Source: Costus lasius
Taxonomy: Eukaryota; Streptophyta; Magnoliopsida; Zingiberales; Costaceae
Reading direction: 5' to 3'
Assembly: GCA_027563935.2 (NCBI GenBank)
Contig: JANVAS020000203.1
Coordinates: 3,844,001 to 3,908,000, forward strand
Length of the DNA stretch: 64,000 bases
Part shown: one piece after another, positions 24,271 to 36,324 of the stretch
Position numbering within the stretch: position 1 is the first letter of the stretch
Layout: the number at the start of each line of letters is the position of its first letter
Position numbers and translations under genes: made by a program
Notes under the pieces: generated by a model
The model's input: only the letters and a program-made list of their open reading frames with translations
Database searches by the model: none
What the model was told of the DNA's origin: nothing

Positions 24271-25742
24271 TGATGCGTCCACAAGTAAACGGATTTATCG
24301 AAGTAATAAAAAGATTGTCGTTTCCAACGAGGATCTGGCGGTCATGTACCGATTACACGGTCGAACTATAGCTAGACGATTCAAAGTGTAGTTTTTTTGT
24401 TTGGAAGCTTCTAGTATGAGAAAATAAAAACAAGCATTTAGGATAAAAATCAATACAAAGAGAGTCGGGACTCGGGGTTTCACCATATTGACGAATATTA
24501 ATTTAATAAAAATAAACCTTTGAACAGAAAATTAAAGCGTTGAAAGAGATTTTTTCAAAGGTACAGATTACCTCTCCCGAAGGGTAATCCGGTACCTAAT
24601 TACGTTAATTCCCTACTTTCGTGACAATTAACACAATTAGATCTTTAAGTTCGGTGAAAAATCGTTAAATCCTTCAAACGAATCCGAATTACTCTCGTGA
24701 TTGGATTCGTAGGTTTGAAAAGAATAGATCCGACGTTGTGATTCACCTCCCGGTCTTTCTCGTGACGTCTCAAACGCGATAAAACTTGTCCAGAGTATTA
24801 AAACGGAATACTTACAATTCTAATCAAATTAACTCAATAAGATTCTTAACAAAGATTCATGCAAAAGATTTAATTCATAAATCAATCAACGAGCTACTCT
24901 CCAAATCCCGAAAATAAGTTTACATGTTCATGTTTATAGAAAACAACATATATATTGATGAACTTGACAAAATCTCTAAAAAATAATGCAAAAAGACACT
25001 AGGATAGTAATTAGAACTCTTCCCCTCAATCTGGAGATAACGATGAAGCATTCAAATCCCTTCTTTAGGTGATCTTTCACCGGAATTCTATCTAGAAATT
25101 GATTTTCGCCCTAGCTGCCGCCTCTGTTTGTGTTCGTCCATAGAAGTCTCTCTTGCCCTCCAAAAATTCCTCTTTTTATTGTTTAATCAGTTCGGAATCC
25201 TGCAAGGAAGAATTCTGGAGAGTTTGGTTCAAATCTGACTCGATTTGGGGTCGAATCGAGTAAAAAACACGAAGGGGCAGAAAAACTCACGGCCCGTAAA
25301 TTATTCATGGCTGCGGCTGTGAAAGTTTCTGAGTAAAGTTTTTTGTGCACAGAAATATTCAAGGTCCGTGAAGGATTCACGGCCTTATCCGTGAAAGTTT
25401 TTGTGAACTTTTTAACTTAGCCGCGATTTCACCCCTTGAACTTGAAACTCAAGGCCAGCCAAGAAACTCACAGTTGCGGCCGTGAATACCACGTCTGACA
25501 ATGTTTTCGCCCTAAATTTGACGTGTGACCTCGTAATTTCCTTAGGAATCGTGCTATGGCTTCAAAACTCGCAAAATCCATCATTTTCATATCATTTTAC
25601 TTGCATTTTCATAAAAATAAAGAAAAGTAAAGATTTTATACCAAGTGAAGTAAAAATACTAAAAATTAGTATAAAATCGTAAAATGAGCCCAAAATATCA
25701 TATAAAATATAAGCAAAAATATGATGTTAATGCAACGCATCA
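24271..25742. repeat. solo LTR (1472 bp) with perfect target duplication
   Basis: The ends form an 8-bp perfect inverted repeat, TGATGCGT...ACGCATCA. The flanks are ATTAG on both sides (24266-24270 and 25743-25747), and the gypsy pol continues across. The start (TGATGCGTCCACAAGT...) resembles the Athila-type LTR edge. TCACGGCC-type palindromes occur at 25,290-25,490. It has no internal domain, so it is probably the product of LTR-LTR recombination. Confidence 0.9.
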
Positions 25743-25747
25743 ATTAG

Positions 25748-26945
25748 TCTGGCCGAATGATATAACTAAGAACTCGTAGGCATCATATCTCGGCACACAA
25801 GCTGTCTTTGACTAATCTCCGTCCACTATGCGCACCTGTCAATATCTTGATCTTAGGTCTAATTTTTTAAAGATAGATGTGTTAGCAAGTTTGTCTAAGA
25901 GATCTTGGATGTGAGCATGTGAGGAAGTGAATATCTATTCCTTACTATGATCTTGTTGTCTTATTGAGCCTGATAATTGATGCAAAATCTTAAGCTGTCG
26001 TCTTTCTTGTTTTTCATCCAATTGCTTCCTAAGCTCTACAAGCTGTATAGGAGGCATGCGGTATGGATGTATGAAGGAGGGAGTGGTCTCAGGAATGAGC
26101 TCTATACAGCGATCAATCGAACATCGTAGAGGTAATTCAAGAGGTATGTCCTTTTACTCCTCAAGGAGATCTGTTACTTCTTCTCGCATGCTTTTTTGAT
26201 TTTCACTATGAGTTAATCACCTAAGTAGTTAGAAAAGTAAACTTGCTCAGGCGCACGCCTGTCTCTAGGGTGGCTACAAAAATAGTGCCACCCTACACTG
26301 TACTTTGTCGAGTCTGTGTGTGTCCCCTCGAATCTAAGATATCTCACAAAACAGATGTCTCTTGTCCATAATGTAGATACGACCAAGATGAGATATCACT
26401 GTTGTCTTTATCTTCCTTAAAAGATCAAGTTGAATAATCACGTCATAGTCATCTAAGATGATTACCTGAACTTGATGTTGACCACACCAAAAAAATGAGA
26501 GTATTATAAGATATCCCGATGATTGGGCGCTCTTCTAAGTTGATTGTCTTTACTTGGTTTTGCGCTATGGATATATGCAAGCCTAACTGAGGTACCATCT
26601 GATCTGCTATAAAAAAATACGAAGCTCTAGTGTCTATCATGATATAAACTCGGTGTGAGTTTTGTCTCATCTCCACGTATATGAGCTTCGTCTTCACCAT
26701 CGTCATTATAGCAATGACATTGATCATTGATCACTAATGGATTAATAGTAATCACAGGTCATTAGATTTTTATTAAGACTCTCTGTCCACAATGGCTACT
26801 AGAGTGTCTCTTCTTGAATAATTATGCATGTTGAGGGGACTCTTGCAAAGGAAGCATCTGATTTGTCCTCTTATACCTCTAGGCGGAGATCTGGAAGTAG
26901 GTGGTTGTGAAGGTCGAGTACCTAAATTATTCTTCTCCGTTTAAG
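25748..26945 (-). pseudogene. decayed gypsy pol/gag: reverse transcriptase start, protease, zinc knuckle
   Basis: Next to the solo LTR the minus strand continues reverse transcriptase (SIFKKLDLRSRYWQVRI, YDAYEFLVISFGQTN). The frame at 26449-26727 is a protease (RVYIMIDTRASYFFIADQMV, with DTR instead of DTG). Near 26,800-26,860 is a knuckle remnant, CFLCKSPLNMHN. The order protease, reverse transcriptase, RNase H, integrase identifies Ty3/gypsy. Confidence 0.8.
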
Positions 26946-28240
26946 TCTTCTTCTTAGATCAAAAACCTAACTGTTGTCACCTCATGCTAGAGCCGCCATA
27001 GGCTAAAACCCTAGTTGCCGCTGTTCCTCGGAATGAGCCGCTGCAACCGCGCTGCCCTTTCATTTTGTCTATGTTTTGAGCACTTAATGGGACAAGTTTA
27101 GTTCTTGTTATATTTATTATATTTTTCATTGGTGTCCTCATACTTAGGAGGGCTTTTGCTATTTTGATCCTCTTACTCAATGTGTCTTTCTATTGATTTC
27201 ATATAAAATCTACTCGTGCCAAAATTAGTGTCTTATACTTTTCAAAATTAGTATCTATTGTTGTTGTAACAAAGCCTAGATTCAACTTTAACCTCTACCA
27301 CTCGACATTCTTTTTGTTGTTTACTTTTTGTATTTTATCATCTTTTTTCTTTTAATTTTTTATTTGTGTACTAGTACCTTTTCACGGACCTATGTAAAAT
27401 TAGGCAATGGATGATAAAAAGCTGCCCTACATTCTAGTGGATCTTAGATACTAGAATCAAAGTTCTAAATTCCAGTGCCAACACTGGTCCATAGGATACT
27501 AACTCTTTTGCGTGTGCACTGGTCCACATGATACTAACTCTTTTGTTGACACCGATACAAGGTTGGGTTGATACTTACCCTAGTACAAATGGAATGAAAA
27601 AAAGCTGCCCTACATTCTTGTGGATCTTAGATACTTGAATCAAGGTTTTAAATGCTCATTGTTAGACTAATATATCTCAATCCATATTGATATCGGCACT
27701 ACTAATATATATATATATAACCCATAGATATATGCTCTAAGGTTAACCCATAGATTTATTTGAAAATATAATGGCATTTGGGTTCAGGAAGCTTAGATTC
27801 AATAGCAATAATGAAGAAGATATGGAGGAGGGAATCCTCCAATAAGATTTAAGAATTTTAGCATGTGAAAAATGAGGTTCCTCCGTTTTATGGTTGTATC
27901 TGGTGAAGAAGTTCTTCAATGCCTTTGGGAGGTTCATAACTTCTTCAAACATATCATCATCCTCGAGGAGCAAATGGTGAAAACATGTAGCATACAATAG
28001 GAAAAGTTTATCATCCATGATTTTAGAACTTTGATTAGCTTATTCCTTTGCAGCACTATGTTATGCTGATTGCATATAAAGGGAATCAAGAATCTAAATC
28101 ATTTGGATTCAACCACTCTGATAGCTAATCACTCAATGGTTTAACGAGTTGATTATGTAAGACCATATTCGATGACTCAAATTACTCGGGTATGATTTAA
28201 TTGATTGGATGACCAATTGCCCAACGGTTAGCTTAGCTGA
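26946..28240. other. unclassified DNA with local duplications
   Basis: 26972-27045 resembles 19376-19440, so both sides of the gypsy pol share a short segment. A 35-bp unit is tandemly duplicated at 27483-27552, and a roughly 50-bp segment at 27415 recurs at 27598. A 92-codon minus-strand ATG frame (27743-28018, DDDMFEEVMNLPKALKNFFT) is not recognised and may be a gene fragment or chance. Confidence 0.4.
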
Positions 28241-30398
28241 TCTGTCACACCCCTAGGTGATGATAATTCACTTAATGAAAATTCATATCATAAATTTTTT
28301 TTTGCATGTATCCAAGATCAATAGTCGATAACCTGCTCAATATAATAACCTGCTCCATATAAACAATATACTTTACTTTATTTCATCACTTAAAGAGGCA
28401 ACAACAATCATATAATAATCTTTTATCTCATTCAACAAGAACTTTTTATTCCATAAACTCTTGTTCAAATTGTAAGACTATTACATATTTTGTATTATCA
28501 TACACAAACCATAATGTGTTTAACGTTATCTTATATGCTTTAAACAACTTTATACATTAGTCTCTATATTTCATATGATTAAAACCCAAAGCTTCAAAAT
28601 ATTAACATCCTTGTAATCTGCCACAAAACTTGTAGGTCAAAGCGAACTTGTAAAGAGGTTAGAATGCAATGATTGAGCAAAATGCTCAGCCTACGTTAGA
28701 TGCCAAAAGATACCAAATCTGGAGATAGGTCGTATCTTCATTTCAAATGAATCAAACATATAATTAAAAGCATTATGTCTTTAAATGGTTCCATAAGTAA
28801 AATCAAATAGTAACATGATAGTTAAACAGTAAGAACGAGGAACATAAAAATGAATCAAACCAAAAAGACATATCATACAAAATGCATAGTGGGAAATAAC
28901 ACATAACATAGATCTTTCACGTCTAGAAGCATAATCCACTCTCGGGTGAGATAGTGGGATTCAAAAGATGCCCCCCTATTATTTCTAATGTGGTACTTTG
29001 TTTCATGTAGCACTTTGTTCCACAATTATCCCTCTTTTCCATTCCTGGGCTCATAGTCTTTTCCCTTCCTAGCTCATAAAGTTATTCCCACTAGCTTCCA
29101 ATACATTAATATATCAAAGATACTTTCATTCACGATGAAATGAGTTCATTGAGACATGTATCAAACTCTCAATGACGTGAATCATGAAGTTCAAACATAA
29201 GACAAGTGTTGATATACTCACTTCCAAATGTAAGAGACATATGTATCAATATAATTCACATAGATGACCATTTATGCAAGGTACATATATGTATGGTCAC
29301 GTAACCAAAAATTCAGAAATTTAGAGCTTGTTCAACATGGGCTTTAAGTTCTTCATATGAAACCATTTTGTGTGATATTTATGTCAAAACAAATGATTTT
29401 GAATCTAATTTTCAAGACAACAAGTTTTACTTAAAATAGAGCTCAATACAATAAGTTATGATCTATGAAGTAACAATATGTCATAATCTTGAAAGTGAGA
29501 TTTTCAGATTTATAGGGTTAAGTGCAAATTTGATTATAGATTCATTTTTGATCCAAATTTATAAAAATAAAGACTCTAATTGTAGATTACAAGTTAAATT
29601 GATATAAAAATACTCATTTTGTATATTTCATGTCATATAATTTGGACATAAATCAATAACTAGATAAAGGTCAAAACAGTAAAGACATATTTACAGGATC
29701 GGATTGAACTGAAATAATAAATTCGATAACCAACTTTAAAGTATTCAATATCTGATTTAAAAGAAAGATGATTGAGTCTTCTTTGCAATGAATCAGATTT
29801 CATAAGATTTGGATCAGGAATTCAAAAGTTATGATAAATTGAATACAACAAGATCATATTTACTTCGAATAAATATTCATGGTCTTTTAGCATAACTTAG
29901 ATCATTCTTCTAAGGACCGAATTGATCAAAATTGAGACCATCAGAAGCAAATTGATATCAAATGACATAGAATATGATTTTTTATGAATTTGGAACAATA
30001 GGCTAAATTCACAAAGAAGGATAAAGTTACTTGCCTAAGAAGCCAAAAAAAATCACTCTATGCTTGTTTTCTCCTCCCTTCTTCCTCTTCCCCTTCCTTA
30101 GGCTTTCTTTCTCCCTCGTTAGGCATGAGCAAGAAGGTGAAATTCACTTTGTTTTCTCATATTTATCTTAAGTTATCACGAAGGATGAGGTGTAAACACG
30201 TGGTAAATCAAGTAACTATGAGGTGGCATGTGCAAGTAATAATCATGACTTTTCAACCCCAAATTTTATCTCTTTGTTCTTATCTTTATTTTCATTTCCA
30301 CTTAACTTAGTACATATGTTTTCACAAATTCTCTTACATTTTTATCCTATATTACTAAGTTCATCCAATATGTAATGTACTATAATAAGGATATCACA
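28241..30398 (-). repeat. possible decayed gypsy LTR
   Basis: The left edge TGTCACACCCC and right edge GGATATCACA resemble the ends of Del/Tekay-type LTRs in reverse orientation. No second copy and no target duplication were found, so the call rests on the termini alone. No gene is seen inside. Confidence 0.25.
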
Positions 30399-30940
30399 TT
30401 TCATAAGATTTACTATATAAGTATAAATTTTCTTATGCATGATTATTTTACAAATCATAATAACACTTTTTTTTCTATTGAAGGTATTATATGATCACTT
30501 AAGGAATAGTCTAAGGGCTCAGTTCACTTAGGCGTGATCTAACTATCAGAGAACCACCCGCTTGGTTCTTGATTCAGCTGTCCACATACATGTGAAATGA
30601 ATCAAGGGCCTACATCACTCAAATTTAGCCACTTTACAATCATTTGGATCGGCGATCACTCACCACTTGACATACGTAGCAAATGATTGTTCTTGGGCTG
30701 CACCACTCGATTGAGCAAGCTCAGGACTCATTATATACTGCCGACCACTTGGATGCATAGAATTGCATGCTTTACAGAGAAGAGTCCATAGTTCATGCTT
30801 GATCTGATTGTTGGATCATCTTGTACACGTGTCTCACCACATAGAACAAGTAAAACACAAAAATAATATTTTGTTTATATAGGAACAAAAATAAAACTAA
30901 TCTACTATGATTTAGGGTAAAAATCATAGCCTCGACTAAG
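30399..30940. other. intergenic, no gene seen
   Basis: Non-coding sequence; nothing supportable. Confidence 0.4.
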
Positions 30941-31237
30941 GATTATATCAAGGTTATTGCATTAATTGTCTTTGTAATCATATAGTATTTAATAATAAGA
31001 ATTCATATAACATTCTCAGAGGAATTAATTTCATCACATGATTATTTCAAGGTTACTACATTAATTGTCTTTGTAATCATATAGTATTTAATAATAAGAA
31101 TTCATATAACATTCTCAAAGGAGTTAATTTCATCACATGATTATATCAAGGTTACTACATGAATTGACTTTGTAATCATATAGTATTTAATAATAAGAAT
31201 CCATATAACTTTCTCAAAGGAATTAATTTCATCACAT
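30941..31237. repeat. three tandem copies of a 99-bp unit
   Basis: Units start at 30941, 31040 and 31139, each beginning GATTATxTCAAGGTTAxT and ending TTCATCACAT. They differ at a few positions only. The unit is AT-rich and non-coding, and the array ends just upstream of the Copia fossil. Confidence 0.9.
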
Positions 31238-31439
31238 GATTTTCGATGAATCCAAATTTACTCATGCATTCACAATATCAAGTTATCAAAAACAATATGA
31301 TACATGAACATCATGCACCGCAATCAAGAAGTGGATTAGAACTTGTTGAGAGTACATGTACTAGCGAATTCATTTTCTATTTCTTATCAAACACTTACCT
31401 CCTACTCATCCCTATATTTGTGGCTTTGTTGTTTAGATC

Positions 31440-33500
31440 ATTCATCTCTAGCTAAGGTTCAATAATTTTTGTGTTTGAAGGTATTTCCAATATTTCATTG
31501 TGAGACATGTCAACTTGGTAAATATCATAGTACTTCATTTCCATCTAGTGATACGAGTAGGAGTACATCTCCATTTCATCTAGTTCATTCAGATATTTAG
31601 GGTCTAAGTTGTGTGTCTCGTTTGAATGGTTATTGATACTGTCTCTTTCATTGATAATTATTCTTATGTGTTGGGTTTTCTTTAAATTGGTGTAATTCAA
31701 ACCTTTTATAAAAAAATTAAAATATATTTTCGTATTTTTTTACAAATTATTGTATAGATTATGCTTTAGAATATAGTCGTCCAAACCAAGGTTCGAAAAG
31801 CCGGTCCGGTGAGCCGCCGGACTGGTATGGTACCGAACGGTACCAAGTGACAGTAGGTGAGCACGGGCGATAGCGGCCGCATGGGCGCAGGCGACAGTGG
31901 CGAGCTCCGGAAGCTTCCAGTGGCGCTCAAATTGAAGTGAAGCTTCCACTAGAAGCTTCAATCGAACCTTCTAGTGCCGTCAGAAGCTTTGAAGCTTCCA
32001 ACGGCAGCAGCAGAAGCTTCAATCGAACCTTCCAGCCTCCCTCCATGACTACTGCTGCCACCCGCTGCCATTCCGCCTAGAGCCATGCTCCGCTGCCTGT
32101 GCCGAAACTGGTCGCTCGTTGGACCAATTTCATACCAGACTGAACAGGTTTTAAAACGTTGGTCCAAACTTAGTCTTTGGTACATATTACAAGATAAGTC
32201 TCCATTCTCTATATTGTTTCCATCACAATTATTATTTCCAATCAACCCTAGAGTTTTTAGATGTCTCTCTTATCCTTTTGTCCTTGTTCAAGGCTTAGAT
32301 AAACTTAGTCCCAATTTGGTATATATTTCTTCGGTACTCTATAACTCAAAAGAGATAACAATGAGCCCACTAGACACGGCAAGTTGCTCCTTCATATGTG
32401 TAGACATTTCCTTATGTGTCCATTTCATATTACCCTCAATAAAATGAAGCTCCATTAGCCACTATATCCCATTTGCCACTTCTAGTTTCTATACTATCTC
32501 CTTGCATTCTTGAGCTAACCTTATCATCTTCCATATCTCAATAGGATAGTGTCAATCTAGTACCACTATTGGTTTATCACTAGAGTGCCTGTGCTCTTCA
32601 TCCCTCCATTTGTGCCACCTTTGTCAACAAGTCCTCTTGAGAATAATGATCTCCCTATTGCCCTACACAAAGGAGCATAGCTACTTATATTCTTGTATGT
32701 TTTTTATCATTTATCCTCTACTCATCAGACCTTTATTACTGTTATCTTATCTATTATTACCGCAAGACCTTTTTTTAAGGCTGTACTAACTTTGGAGTTG
32801 AAAACTATCATGGAGGAGGAAATGGAGGTCTTATTATCGAGGAGAACATGGATATTAGTTCTCTTGCCTTTTAAGTGTCCAACTAGTTGCTTGCAAATGG
32901 GTGTATCTACCCAAATATAATCATGATGATTTAGTTGAGAGGTAATAGGTCTTACTCAAAACATATTGATTATTTTGCTACTTGTACTCTTAAAAACTCT
33001 CTTAGAGGTTTTTTTTCTCTTTTGCTATTAATCTTGACCTGCAACTACATCAAATAGATGTTAAAAATTATTTCTAAACGGGGATCTATCTAGGATGTAT
33101 ATATATAGCAAGCACCAAGTAATATTACACAAGCAAAGTTAGTATGCAAGTTGTGTAACATGATATTTGGGTTCAAACAAAGTCCAAGGGCTTGATTCTA
33201 TAAATTCTCTCAAGTGATGTAGCTAGCAGGTTTCCAACACAGCAAAACTGATCACTCCATATTTATACGACACATGCTGTTTATGTAGATGATGTTTTAT
33301 TAATTGGGAGTGATTTCACAGGCACATCTGAATCAAATTGTATTTACAATCTCAGTTTTCTCTAAAGACATAGGAGAACTAAAATACTTTCTAGAAACTA
33401 AGTGACGTGTAAAGAAAAATAATAGACTGTAAAGCGGAGACACACTAATGATTATGCTTAATCATAAGTACAGTGCTGAAATTAAATCTGACTATATTGA
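31440..33500 (+). pseudogene. fossil Copia polyprotein (integrase to reverse transcriptase)
   Basis: Forward-frame fragments follow Copia order. 31,500-31,700 is the zinc-binding and catalytic start of integrase (CETCQLGKYHSTSFPSS, SPFHLVHSDI). 32,230-32,350 is the integrase C-terminal region (FPINPRVFRC). 32,800-32,900 is the start of reverse transcriptase (EEEMEVLLSRRTW). 33,230-33,420 is the catalytic region, with YVDDVLLIGSDF readable across a shift, then LKYFLETK. Many stops are present. A hAT-like element interrupts it at 31787-32161. Confidence 0.75.
31787..32161. mobile_element. hAT-like non-autonomous element, copy 2 (375 bp)
   Basis: It is flanked by a perfect 8-bp duplication GTCCAAAC (31779-31786 and 32162-32169). 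The left end is CAAGGTTCGAAAAGCCGG and the right end in reverse is CAACGTTTTAAAACCTGT. The interior has six AAGCTT sites, mostly within GAAGCTTC, plus GGTACC and CCGG blocks near the left end. It interrupts the fossil Copia integrase. Confidence 0.9.
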
Positions 33501-33542
33501 TGCCACTAAATATAGAGAGTTAGAAAACTTTTTTATCTCATT

Positions 33543-33544
<2 letters not shown>

Positions 33545-33582
<38 letters not shown>
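33545..33582. repeat. (TA)n microsatellite
   Basis: About 19 uninterrupted TA dinucleotides. Confidence 0.95.
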
Positions 33583-33583
<1 letters not shown>

Positions 33584-34349
33584 CATGAATGGTATGAACC
33601 TTGTACTAGTATCAATATAAGGTAGTTTTCCCACCCTTTATGGGCGGTATGGATCAATTTTTTATACCTTCATAAAACTTTGGCTTTGATGTCAATCAAA
33701 TATATTCATATAATTTAAGAAAATTAATGTGTAAATTTCTCAACAAACTAACTTCATCTATTTGTTTTATCTTACTTTCAATAAAATGAGTAGATTAAGT
33801 TAATGGTTCTTTGGGTATTTAAGGTTTTTACACCTATTATAGTATATATATACCTTGCATTTGCTTTAACTAACTGTGCTATCTCATTTGACCCTCAACT
33901 CCTTATGGGTCTATGTTGGTTTGCATGGACTAAGCATGGACTAAACAATAAAGTTGCATTTCCTTGGAAGGAATCCATAGTGAAAAGAAGGGAAAGGTAC
34001 TTTGACAAACCTTTCTGTTCTTTCTGCTATAGATTCATTCATAGAAAACACTGCCTAAACTCCAAACCAAGCCTAGAAAATCCTTAATTCTCATGTAATA
34101 ACCATATTCCATAGTAACCACGGGGAAAAAATGCATTACGCAAATTAGATACTAGTTTGTATCGTTCAATAGAAGCCTTGAATATACATGTCAAATATGT
34201 GATTAGTATTGGTACCTTATGTGGTGGTACATTTGGTATTAGTACATCTATATATCGATATGCCTAGTATATACTCGTTTGACATTGAGATTGTTACACA
34301 TGAGCTTAAGATTAAAAACATTGCATTGAGCCATATTTGTAGCTGGAAG
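33583..34349. other. intergenic, no recognised gene
   Basis: A 94-codon forward ATG frame (33803-34087) is not recognised and has no clear domain. Nothing else is supported. Confidence 0.4.
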
Positions 34350-34357
34350 TCTGGAAC

Positions 34358-34499
34358 TAAGGTTTAAGATATTGATTCCAACCAGTGTATCGATCCATTA
34401 TTGGAGCTATTGGTTTGGTACCAACACATATTATATAACTGGTATTCACTCTACCGGTACCAAATTTGAATCCGGTCTCAACTGGTTTTATGAATCTTG
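34358..34499. mobile_element. hAT-like element, old short copy (142 bp)
   Basis: The ends are TAAGGTTTAAGATATTGATT and, in reverse, CAAGATTCATAAAACCAGTT, close to the family termini. The flanks TCTGGAAC (34350-34357) and GCTGGAAC (34500-34507) match at 7 of 8 positions. It lacks the GC-rich AAGCTT interior but keeps CCGGTACC. It is either an older deletion derivative or a related subfamily. Confidence 0.6.
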
Positions 34500-34808
34500 G
34501 CTGGAACTGTATGTATTGGTACATAAGTCATGAATACTCAACAAAAGGGAGAAGAATGAGGAAGAACAAATAAAGGAATCCATACCAATTGATAAATGTT
34601 TTGGATTGATGGAATAACTAATGTGCACATTTAAGTGATGAAAAGAAACAAAAATCAAGCTATGCATAGAGGAATCCAAAATTATGTGCCTAATAGATGA
34701 AGATTATCTTATAACCTTGGTTCTCTCTCTCACACACTGCTAAAAAGAAAGTGCAAAAACATATTGTGATGTGGATAACCGACCAGGTATGGTAGATGCA
34801 ATTGGATC

Positions 34809-35130
34809 CATGGTTCAAAAATCCAATCCGGCAGCTCGGTCGGGTGAGCTGCCGGACCGGTACCGTACTGGTACCATGCCGGTGGTATTGACAAAGAGGG
34901 TGACGAGCAGGCGGCGGAAGAGGGTGACGGCGACGCCAGCGAAGCTTTCCTTGGTGGCGGAAGCTTTGAATGAAGCTTCTGCGTTCGAAGCTTCCGCCGC
35001 CAGCGAAGCTTTGTTCGAAGCTGCCCACCTGCATGCTCCGCCTGCTCTGCCCTTTTCCGGTGCCGGTCCTTCACCGAACCGATACAAACCGGAGGTACCA
35101 GCCGGTTTCGGACCGGTACCTCAAACACTG
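34809..35130. mobile_element. hAT-like non-autonomous element, copy 3 (322 bp)
   Basis: It is flanked by a perfect 8-bp duplication ATTGGATC (34801-34808 and 35131-35138). The left end is CATGGTTCAAAAATCCAA and the right end in reverse is CAGTGTTTGAGGTACCGG. It has five AAGCTT sites in the centre and CCGGTACC blocks near both ends. Long open frames through it are a by-product of GC richness. Confidence 0.9.
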
Positions 35131-35138
35131 ATTGGATC

Positions 35139-36233
35139 TACTGTAAGACCTCAAGCTTGCAGTCAACCTGCTGATTTTGCTTTTGATGGATTTGAAGCAG
35201 TCTGGTTGTTTGCCATAGTTAAATCTTTCAAAGAGCTTATGTAATAGGACTAATGTAGTCCATTTAATGAGCGCAAAGTTTCATAATCTACATATGTATA
35301 TTAGGTTTTATAACAAAATTGTCCTTAGTAGCTTTTAGCTACTCCATTCGGATGCTGTATGGCAATGATATGTTGGCTGATTGATATTTTACAGGGATTC
35401 AAATGCTATATTTATTTACAAACACGATAGGTTTAGTTTGTTCAATTTTTGCTGTCATATATGAGCGTCACATTTAATCATCATTGTTTGTCCACTGTCC
35501 AGTTGTACTTGCCACCGACATCCAACCACTATAATTTTTAGTCCAAGAATAATAAACAAGATTCGTTTAGTTCTTGGTTCCCAAAACAATATGCTTGTCT
35601 GATATCATATCTGATCACTGAGAAAACATTTTAACCTCATCTGTCGTAGCATCTGAGATTTGCTTTTTTTTAGTATTGAAGTACTGTCATGGAAGTGTGT
35701 GCCAAAGGACCTAATTCTCATATATAAGAAATCCTCGATAGCCATTTAATCAATTTATTTTTGCATGTAGCTGATGTTTGTCTTCTACATGCTGCTTACT
35801 TACTGGTTCTCCTTTTTATTGCAGTCAAAAGTCTAGTAGCATAAAGAGCACGATTCCAGAATCAAACTGGTTCCTCAGCACATAGCGCTTCCTAAAGCCT
35901 TTTTTAACAATGTTGTTGTATGCTTCATGCGTTGAAGAAATTGAGTTAATTTGAAGTTTTGGTGCTTGCAGTCGACTCCCTAGACGACTGATACACTAGC
36001 AAAATAAATGCAGGCTTCGTTTCTGCTTCGCAGTACATTACAGAGAAATTTGAGGGGATAAAATTTTCGAAACAAATGCTGTACAGTAAGCAGGATAAGA
36101 TTAATTTTCCTAGTCATTTAACTTTGTCGCCGTCGCTTCAGAATTGTTGATTTGTCGTACAACTGAATGACCATTGTGTGGTATAATGTTCAAGGCAGCT
36201 ATTCGCGTCGTCGTGGACAGTGCAAGCTTCCGG

Positions 36234-36235
<2 letters not shown>
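35139..36235 (+). other. unassigned; possible terminal-exon remnant at 35157-35244
   Basis: After an acceptor-like CAAGCTTGCAG (35152-35162) a short forward frame reads QPADFAFDGFEAVWLFAIVK..., ending in a stop at 35242-35244. A second acceptor-like TTTTTATTGCAG lies near 35,814-35,825. I do not recognise the peptide. It may be the 3' end of a gene or a fragment of one. Confidence 0.25.
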
Positions 36236-36323
<88 letters not shown>

Positions 36324-36324
36324 T
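36236..36324. repeat. long (TA)n microsatellite (about 89 bp)
   Basis: About 44 dinucleotides, interrupted once by a G (TATGTATA at 36,311-36,318). Such tracts are highly variable in length. Confidence 0.95.

Noticed and set aside
27655..27760. CAAGGTTTTAAATGC as the left end of a further hAT-like element
   Set aside because: No right end and no 8-bp duplication of ACTTGAAT could be found nearby.
30941..31237. CRISPR-like array
   Set aside because: Three contiguous 99-bp units without spacers in a plant genome are a simple tandem repeat.
34771..35244. 157-codon forward open frame across hAT-like copy 3
   Set aside because: Most of it is the transposon interior, read open because of GC richness. 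Only the last 27 codons were kept as a weak exon candidate.
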